Source: JAJFKJ01 sp964443025 | GTDB taxonomy: Bacteria; Pseudomonadota; Gammaproteobacteria; JABCZS01 | Direction: 5' to 3' | Length of the DNA: 18,220 bases | NCBI GenBank assembly: GCA_964443025.1 | Contig: CAYUEL010000034.1 | Span: forward strand, 1-18,220 | Shown: piece after piece, positions 13,778-18,220 of the stretch | How positions within the stretch are numbered: position 1 is the stretch's first letter | How the letters are laid out: every line of letters starts with the position of its first letter | The notes under the pieces: model-generated | The model's database searches: none | What the model was told of the DNA's origin: nothing | The model's input: the letters and a program-made list of their open reading frames with translations, nothing else | Position numbers and translations under genes: made by a program

Positions 13778-14449
13778 CTATAAATTTTTAATCCTAAGGT
13801 TCGTTTTATTGTAAACATCGTACCGAATGGTGCTTGCGATAATTTGATGATGAGGTTTAATTCCTTCGATAAACTCAGCACCTACAGGACGTTTGATAAC
13901 CAATTTCGGAATTTTAGATAAAGTAGCATGAATAATGGGTTGTTGTGACATATCATCCCCATGCAACGCTTGCAAGATTTGCATATCTTTTTTTACCAAT
14001 GCTGATTTTTTACGTTTGGGAAACATCGGATCATAATAAGCCACATCCAATGAATGATCATTCGCTGTCTGCAAATAATCTAATGCATCTGCATGAACGA
14101 CTTTCATACGTTCAGCAACGCTTGCAAAATCAGGATGCGACGCCAGCTGTTTTACCGCATGTGTCAAACATTCAGCCAATAAAGGATGACGCTCGATCAA
14201 CGTCACATGTGCACCGCAATACGCGAGCCAATAGGCATCTTTGCCCAAGCCTGCGGTCATGTCCAACACGCGCAGTGTCGTTTGCTTATGCAGGCCCATG
14301 GCCTTGGCGAGTGGATCAGTTTTGCGGCCTCGTTGCCGTAGTCGCTGTTGATAGGCTGGTAACGTAAAATCAATGACCCATTCCATGTGGGGCGGCGTGG
14401 CACAACGCAACGTGCAACCTTGAGGCGTATGAACTAACTCGACTTTCAT
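13778..14449 (-). CDS. rsmJ: 16S rRNA m2G1516 methyltransferase RsmJ
   Basis: RsmJ methylates N2 of G1516 in 16S rRNA. The 223-residue protein (E. coli about 250) shows the family landmarks: DPLAKAMGL (45-53), the SAM-binding VLDMTAGLGKDAYWLA (61-76) with IER (85-87) as the acidic strand end, and the catalytic-type YYDPMFPKRKKSALVKKDM (138-156). A C-terminal LVIKRPVGAEF segment (183-193) is also typical. It is convergent with the DUF1488-like gene, whose terminator separates them, and has no partner on its strand before it except the DUF445 gene. A perfect DnaA box starts 2 bases before its ATG. Assignment is firm. Confidence 0.94.
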   Translation of the reverse strand: MKVELVHTPQGCTLRCATPPHMEWVIDFTLPAYQQRLRQRGRKTDPLAKAMGLHKQTTLRVLDMTAGLGKDAYWLAYCGAHVTLIERHPLLAECLTHAVKQLASHPDFASVAERMKVVHADALDYLQTANDHSLDVAYYDPMFPKRKKSALVKKDMQILQALHGDDMSQQPIIHATLSKIPKLVIKRPVGAEFIEGIKPHHQIIASTIRYDVYNKTNLRIKNL

Positions 14450-14450
14450 C

Positions 14451-14535
14451 TGTGGATAACTCTGTGCATGAACTGAGGATTATTCTGTGACGCCTTGCCA
14501 GGACTAGTCCTTATGCTTTTACGCCTTGTGGATAA
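14451..14535. promoter_or_regulatory. Two perfect DnaA boxes flanking a palindrome in the rsmJ-DUF445 gap
   Basis: TGTGGATAA occurs at 14451-14459 and 14527-14535, each a perfect complement of the DnaA box TTATCCACA, in the same orientation and 76 bases apart. Between them are the 12-bp perfect palindrome AGGACTAGTCCT (14500-14511) and two copies of ACGCCTTG (14490-14497 and 14521-14528). The gap is 88 bases long and has no gene. It may be a DnaA-regulated promoter for rsmJ or a titration site. Confidence 0.6.
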
Positions 14536-14537
14536 CT

Positions 14538-15245
14538 TTAGGCTATACGAATGGCGGCGGCAACTAATCCTATCAAACCACCAAATACGGCACCCCAAAC
14601 AACCAACCACCCTAGATGTTGACGGATCATATCCGACACAATGTCTTTGACCATTTGGGGGCTTAACTCATCCAAGCGGCTTTGCACAATGTGTGACACT
14701 TTTTCATGCACTTGTTCCGATTGCATGGACGTTTGCATTTTATCTTCTAACGCTTGTTGAAAAGAGCCACTGTGCGCAATTACTTTCATCTCTTGCCTTA
14801 ATTTTTCTAAAAAAGGTTCACGGAAGCTTTCCAAAACTTTCGAACCGCCAAACATATTCAACATGCCGCCAAATTGCGAACTCATAATAATGCTTGTAAA
14901 TGCATCAAATGAAGGTGAAATGTCGAGATCATCGATGATATCATCAAAGTTAATCATTTCTTTTTGTTGAGTATCATGAAAAAACCGCGTCATGTTATCT
15001 TGATTAAAAAATTGTTGCATTACTAACTGATATATTCCCACTTTAAATTCTTCAAAACGATTGGGAATAACACCTGAGCCATACAACCCAGGTACTTTTT
15101 CAAATAACATATGAATGGCCAATGCATTCGTGATCGATCCCGCCAACGCAAATAAACCCATATCCATAAGATAAGCGTTATTGAGCAGATAACCTATTGC
15201 TAAAATTGCTGCAGCGATGATGTGACTAAAAAGTGATTTATTCAT
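14538..15245 (-). CDS. DUF445-family membrane protein
   Basis: This 235-residue protein starts with a hydrophobic region (about 8-45) ending in GSITNALAIHMLFEK (36-50), followed by GLYGSGVIPNRFEEFKVGIYQLV (53-75). These match the DUF445 N-terminal signature (T-N-x-x-A-x-x-M-L-F, then G-x-G-x-I-P-x-R). A long helical central region (about 100-205) leads to one more membrane helix at the C-terminus (WLVVWGAVFGGLIGLVAAAI, 213-232). DUF445 proteins are inner-membrane proteins of unknown function. It is shorter than many family members. It is divergent from the beta-lactamase-like gene and in the same direction as rsmJ, with the DnaA-box gap between. Family call is good; role unknown. Confidence 0.85.
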   Translation of the reverse strand: MNKSLFSHIIAAAILAIGYLLNNAYLMDMGLFALAGSITNALAIHMLFEKVPGLYGSGVIPNRFEEFKVGIYQLVMQQFFNQDNMTRFFHDTQQKEMINFDDIIDDLDISPSFDAFTSIIMSSQFGGMLNMFGGSKVLESFREPFLEKLRQEMKVIAHSGSFQQALEDKMQTSMQSEQVHEKVSHIVQSRLDELSPQMVKDIVSDMIRQHLGWLVVWGAVFGGLIGLVAAAIRIA

Positions 15246-15266
15246 GTGGGTATTGTACCTGAAAAA

Positions 15267-15296
15267 TTGCTATTCCCTGATATCCTCAGGTAAAAT
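15267..15296 (+). promoter_or_regulatory. Predicted promoter of the beta-lactamase-like gene
   Basis: TTGCTA (15267-15272, 4 of 6), an 18-base spacer and TAAAAT (15291-15296, 5 of 6) lie in the divergent gap. The start near 15303 leaves a leader of about 22 bases with a G6 ribosome-site-like run 3 bases before the ATG. No ampR- or blaI-like regulator gene is next to it. Confidence 0.5.
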
Positions 15297-15324
15297 GCAT
15301 CCATAAATAACATTCGGGGGGCAT

Positions 15325-16233
15325 ATGAGTCAGCCTATATTTAAATATTCACTATTATTCACGATAACGGTAGCAGTTTTTTTTGCAAGTAGCGTTCCAT
15401 CATTAGCCAACGCTCAAGAAGCATCACTCACTTCAATACAGAAAAAACTTGCAGAACTAGAGGCTTCTTCGGGTGGACGACTTGGAATATCTGCCGTCAA
15501 TACGGCGAACAACACACACATTCAATACCGATCTGACGAATATTTTCCAACGGGCAGCACATTTAAAGTGATGGGCGTTTCCGCCATGCTCCAACAAAGC
15601 ACAACAGATCATGATTTAATGCAGCAAAAAATAACTTATGAAAGAAAAGATATCTCTTCTTGGTCCCCTGTTACGGAAAAACATATATCGCAAGGCATGA
15701 CGATCTTTGAATTGTGCGCAGCTGCCATCACACACAGCGATAATACGGCAACTAATCTTCTTATCAAAAAATTGGGCGGGCCAGAAACGATTACTGCTTT
15801 TGCCCGCTCCATCGGCGATAATTTCTATAGAATGGATGGAATGAACGGCACATCTGATATCCGCACTTTTTCAACACCTGCTGCAATGCAAACAAGTTTG
15901 CAACAACTTGCGTTAGGTGATGCCTTGGCTGCAAAGCAACAGGAACAATTAGTAGAGTGGATGAAAAATAATACCACGGGTAATGCTCGGATTCGCGCTG
16001 GTGTTCCAACAGGATGGATTGTTGCGGATAAAACAGGATCAGGTGATTACGGCATAACCAACGACATTGGCGTTATTTGGCCACCCAAATGTGCGCCTAT
16101 CGTTGTGGCGATTTATTATATACGTGATGATCAAAAAAATGCGGCGCGTCGTCCTGATGTGGTTGCATCAGCCACACGTATCGTGATGAATGAATTCGCA
16201 CAAACAGATCAATGTATTCAACAGGTACAATAA
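15325..16233 (+). CDS. Class A beta-lactamase-like protein lacking Glu166 (altered omega loop)
   Basis: Class A beta-lactamases hydrolyse penicillin-type drugs in the periplasm with an active-site serine. The 302-residue protein has a signal peptide (1-30, ending ANA) and the motifs S78-T-F-K81, S138-D139-N140 and K236-T-G238, with the typical ADKTGSGDYGITNDIGVIWPP stretch. The omega loop is abnormal: after GDNFYRMD (164-171) the sequence goes GMNGTSDIRTFSTP, whereas CTX-M-like enzymes have R-x-E-P-x-L-N then I-P-G-D-x-R-D. By eye six residues are missing, including the deacylating glutamate Glu166; the asparagine equivalent to Asn170 remains. Such an enzyme may acylate but release slowly, or may have another role. 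There is no reading-frame break. ubiK follows 4 bases after its stop. Confidence 0.85.
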   Translation: MSQPIFKYSLLFTITVAVFFASSVPSLANAQEASLTSIQKKLAELEASSGGRLGISAVNTANNTHIQYRSDEYFPTGSTFKVMGVSAMLQQSTTDHDLMQQKITYERKDISSWSPVTEKHISQGMTIFELCAAAITHSDNTATNLLIKKLGGPETITAFARSIGDNFYRMDGMNGTSDIRTFSTPAAMQTSLQQLALGDALAAKQQEQLVEWMKNNTTGNARIRAGVPTGWIVADKTGSGDYGITNDIGVIWPPKCAPIVVAIYYIRDDQKNAARRPDVVASATRIVMNEFAQTDQCIQQVQ

Positions 16234-16237
16234 CCCT

Positions 16238-16456
16238 ATGCAACACGATGTGATTGACAAAATACTCAACGGTCTTGGTGAAATGGGCTCGGATGTAAAA
16301 GCACGTTTACGCACCGAGCTGCAACGCGCATTAGCCAATCAAGGGCTTGTCACTGCTGAAACTTTTGAAACTCAAAAGCAAGTGTTACTTCGTACACGGC
16401 AAAAACTCGAGGCCCTTGAAAAACGTCTTACCGACCTTGAGGCTGGACAACGTTAG
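16238..16456 (+). CDS. ubiK: Ubiquinone biosynthesis accessory factor UbiK (BMFP/YqiC family)
   Basis: UbiK is a small coiled-coil factor that interacts with the UbiJ lipid-binding protein and supports ubiquinone synthesis. I chose the ATG at 16238; the longer frame from 16190 reads through the end of the beta-lactamase-like gene. The 72-residue protein begins MQHDVIDKILNGLGEM, with a short amphipathic helix, then ALANQGLVTAETFETQKQVL (30-49) and a C-terminal coiled coil of LRTRQKLEALEKRLTDLE. This matches the family layout (VT-x-x-E-F-x-x-Q-x-x-x-L-x-R-T-R). Its 3' end overlaps comM by 29 bases in convergent orientation. Assignment is firm by motif and by its comM neighbour, a pairing I recall from other gammaproteobacteria. 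Confidence 0.88.
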   Translation: MQHDVIDKILNGLGEMGSDVKARLRTELQRALANQGLVTAETFETQKQVLLRTRQKLEALEKRLTDLEAGQR

Positions 16457-17951
16457 TGCGCGTTTTATCTAGCATTCGATAAAACAAGGCTTCGTGCATG
16501 TGTTCATTTCTGACGTATTGAACACCGTCTAACATCGCAATGGTTTTAGCCACTTTTAAAATACGATGGTAACTGCGAACGGATAATCCTAGTTTTTCAG
16601 TAGCTTCAAAGAAATAATGTTGCGTGGGTTTATCAATGGGAAGTTGTTGTAAACCTGCAGTTGTAATATGAGCATTTAAACAACCTTGTTCTTCGTATTG
16701 TTGTTGATGCAATGCGGTGACAATAGCGCGTACTTTACCACTCATTTCTTCTTCTTTTTTAGGCTGCATTAAATCTTTGATTTTAACTTTGGGCACTTCA
16801 AGTTGAAGATCGATACGATCTAATATGGGCCCTGATATTTTCCCATTATATTGCTCAATTTTTTGTGGTGTGCAACGGCATTCACGCGTTGGATCCGTCA
16901 AATAACCACAAGGGCATGGGTTCATCGCACACACTAATTGAAAACGCGCGGGAAGTTTAATCGTGTTCGCTGCTCGAGCAATCGTGATTTCACCACTTTC
17001 AAGTGGTTCACGAAGAGATTCAATGACCTTGCGCGGAAATTCAGGCAATTCATCCAAAAACAAAATACCATTGTGCGCTAATGAAATCTCGCCCGGTTTC
17101 GGGTCACCACCGCCACCCACTAAAGCAATGTTCGATGTCGTATGATGCGGCGAACGAAAGGGTCGACGCTTCCAATGATCGGCTCTAAAACCTTCGGAAC
17201 TGATTGAATAAATACCAGCGACCTGCAATGCTTGTTGCTCATTGAGCAATGGCAATAATGTGGGTAATCGCTGCGCCAACATGCTTTTTCCCGTGCCAGG
17301 TGGCCCGTTCATGAGCACGCTATGTCCACCAGCTGCTGCGATTGTTAACATCCGTTTTGCTGTAGGTTGGCCTTGTATGTCCGCAAGATCCAATGTACTT
17401 TCATACGGTGTTGGAATTGTTTTTTTCGCCAGAGGCAATGTTTCTTTACCCATCAAATGCGCGGTTACGGCAAGTAAATTATGTGCCACAAAAATTTTGG
17501 CATCGCTTAATGCCGCTTCATGTTGATTATAATGCGAACATATCAATGTTTTTTCAGCTTGTTTTGTTGCGATGGAAAAAGGCAACATTCCATATACAGG
17601 TCTTAGATCACCTGTTAAACTTAATTCCCCTGCAAATTCATATTGCTCTAAAATTTGTGGTGGAATATATCCTGCTGCAGCTAATGTGCCAATGGCGATA
17701 GGCAAATCAAAACGCCCGCCTTCTTTGCGCAAATCAGCAGGTGCTAAATTAACAGTGATTTTTCGCGGACGTATATCAAAACCCGCATTCACCAATGCGG
17801 CACGTACACGATCTTTGCTTTCTTTAACGGCAGTTTCAGGTAATCCAACAATCGAAAATCCCGGAATGCCGCCACGCAAATGAACTTCAACCCTCACTTC
17901 CGGAGCGTACATTCCTTGATTAGCACGGGTAAACACAGTTGCATTGTGCAT
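16428..17951 (-). CDS. comM: YifB/ComM-family Mg-chelatase-like AAA+ ATPase
   Basis: ComM is a hexameric helicase that promotes branch migration when DNA taken up in natural transformation is recombined. I chose ATG 17951, since MHNATVFTRANQG matches the family N-terminus, AAGGAA lies 7 bases upstream, and the 507-residue length equals the E. coli form (506). The N-terminal Lon-like domain (1-about 170) includes VHLRGGIPGFSIVGLPE; then come Walker A GPPGTGKS (216-223), FRSPHHTTSNIALVGGG (265-281), Walker B ILFLDELPEF (296-305) and a cysteine-rich AMNPCPCGY...CRC region (342-360). It is convergent with ubiK. The start codon lies in a possible leader hairpin. The family is firm; the gene name depends on the usual ComM/YifB equivalence. 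Confidence 0.93.
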   Translation of the reverse strand: MHNATVFTRANQGMYAPEVRVEVHLRGGIPGFSIVGLPETAVKESKDRVRAALVNAGFDIRPRKITVNLAPADLRKEGGRFDLPIAIGTLAAAGYIPPQILEQYEFAGELSLTGDLRPVYGMLPFSIATKQAEKTLICSHYNQHEAALSDAKIFVAHNLLAVTAHLMGKETLPLAKKTIPTPYESTLDLADIQGQPTAKRMLTIAAAGGHSVLMNGPPGTGKSMLAQRLPTLLPLLNEQQALQVAGIYSISSEGFRADHWKRRPFRSPHHTTSNIALVGGGGDPKPGEISLAHNGILFLDELPEFPRKVIESLREPLESGEITIARAANTIKLPARFQLVCAMNPCPCGYLTDPTRECRCTPQKIEQYNGKISGPILDRIDLQLEVPKVKIKDLMQPKKEEEMSGKVRAIVTALHQQQYEEQGCLNAHITTAGLQQLPIDKPTQHYFFEATEKLGLSVRSYHRILKVAKTIAMLDGVQYVRNEHMHEALFYRMLDKTRTNVVQPQGR

Positions 17952-18002
17952 GATGATGTTCCTTGTTTTTATTTTTATTAAACACAATCTATCATGCACA
18001 AT
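17943..18002 (-). promoter_or_regulatory. 12-bp inverted repeat joining the comM leader to its start codon
   Basis: ATTGTGCATGAT (17943-17954, plus strand) and ATCATGCACAAT (17991-18002) are perfect inverted copies separated by 36 bases. In comM mRNA the second arm contains the start codon ATG, and the AAGGAA ribosome site sits in the loop. The repeat could form a translation-blocking hairpin, or be a bipartite operator. Confidence 0.5.
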
Positions 18003-18018
18003 TATTAAATACAAGTGA

Positions 18019-18121
18019 CGCCCCTACCGGGGCTTATTCACATTATTCATCGTATCCCCCCATTTGTCGCGCCGATGGCGCGACTACATGGGGGGCTAGC
18101 ATTGTTACGCGCCTACGGCGC
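18019..18121. repeat. Cluster of GTAG-headed, REP-like palindromes upstream of comM
   Basis: Three GC-rich palindromic elements stand close together, and each has GTAG on the minus strand. They are GTAGGGGC beginning at 18027, GTAGTCGCGCCATCGGCGCGAC from 18087 to 18066, and GTAGGCGCG beginning at 18116. The middle one is flanked by CCCCCCAT (18056-18063) and ATGGGGGG (18088-18095), which extend the stem. A GTAG head followed by an imperfect palindrome is the layout of REP elements. No convincing gene is present here. Confidence 0.5.
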
Positions 18122-18140
18122 TGCGGGAAGTTTATTTGAT

Positions 18141-18191
18141 GTTGCCATTTTGGTGCCGGTTCGGGTTGTGTGATACCAGGAAAATGGCAAC
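18141..18191. repeat. 11-bp inverted repeat with alternative inner pairing
   Basis: GTTGCCATTTT (18141-18151) and AAAATGGCAAC (18181-18191) form a perfect 11-bp inverted repeat with a 29-base loop. A competing 7-bp pair, GCCGGTT (18155-18161) with AACCGGC (18189-18195), overlaps the second arm. No T run follows, so it is not a simple terminator. It may belong to the adjacent gene beyond the window. Confidence 0.45.
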
Positions 18192-18220
18192 CGGCTAATG
18201 ACTTACCGCAACAAAACATA

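Noticed and set aside
13945..14367. 140-codon plus-strand frame antisense to rsmJ
   Set aside because: Long but featureless, and wholly within rsmJ, whose SAM and DPMFP motifs are unmistakable on the other strand.
15258..15291. ACCTGA/TCAGGT 6-bp inverted repeat in the DUF445 / beta-lactamase-like gap
   Set aside because: Six base pairs with a 22-base spacer is close to chance in A/T-rich DNA; it overlaps the promoter but has no other support as an operator.
17242..17883. Several plus-strand frames antisense to comM, up to about 100 codons
   Set aside because: They mirror a firmly assigned AAA+ gene, contain no recognisable domain, and follow from comM codon use.
18043..18219. An open frame on the minus strand of about 58 codons crossing the REP-like palindromes (MFCCGKSLAGCHFPG...)
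   Set aside because: It runs through three palindromes, has no visible ribosome site and no family character, and may enter the window from outside. I cannot support it as a gene, though a C-terminal fragment of a neighbouring gene is possible.
1..18220. CRISPR arrays, tRNA or rRNA genes, insertion sequences and integrase/attachment sites
   Set aside because: I saw no regularly spaced repeats, cloverleaf-like sequences, transposase motifs or integrase genes. The RiPP-like operon's edges show no obvious target-site duplication within the window.

Overview
The window looks like a chromosomal segment of a moderately A/T-rich gammaproteobacterium. Legionellales (Legionella/Coxiella relatives) is my best guess, from the housekeeping set folB, rpoH-ftsX-ftsE-ftsY, a tandem M16 peptidase pair, rsmD, rsmJ, ubiK and comM. 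The taxon is inferred from gene order and protein style, not from a marker comparison.

Region 1 (1-5300, minus strand) is the accessory part and the most interesting. It is a compact operon that looks like an undescribed ribosomally made, post-translationally modified peptide (RiPP) system. In transcription order it has: a near-consensus promoter; a 50-codon acidic precursor-like peptide with one cysteine near its end; an 11-bp attenuator-like hairpin; three adjacent, mutually divergent SagB-type nitroreductase/dehydrogenase paralogues (two with an N-terminal winged-helix-like, possibly leader-binding domain); an unusually short YcaO-like protein; an HExxH metallopeptidase-like protein; and a MATE-family exporter cut by the window edge. 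Start/stop overlaps between several of these genes point to one transcript. A plausible job division is substrate (peptide), cyclodehydration (YcaO), azoline oxidation (SagB-like proteins), leader removal (peptidase) and export (MATE). No ThiF/E1-like cyclodehydratase partner and no TfuA are visible, so the chemistry is open.

Region 2 (5300-9950) holds folB and a membrane protein on the plus strand, converging on a minus-strand run ftsY-ftsE-ftsX-rpoH. rpoH has its own promoter in the ftsX-rpoH gap, with a near-perfect CIRCE operator (one mismatch) at the predicted transcription start, suggesting HrcA control of sigma-32.

Region 3 (9950-13710) is a plus-strand run: an exported catalytic M16 metallopeptidase, its non-catalytic membrane-anchored M16 partner, rsmD, then a DUF1488-like small protein with its own promoter and a good terminator.

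Region 4 (13710-18220) holds rsmJ and a DUF445 membrane protein (both minus), separated by a short gap with two perfect DnaA boxes and a palindrome. A plus-strand class A beta-lactamase-like gene follows; its omega loop is shortened and lacks the usual Glu166. ubiK comes next and converges with a 29-bp overlap on comM (minus). A 12-bp inverted repeat pairs the comM start codon with its leader, and upstream of comM there is a cluster of GTAG-headed, REP-like palindromes with no convincing gene.
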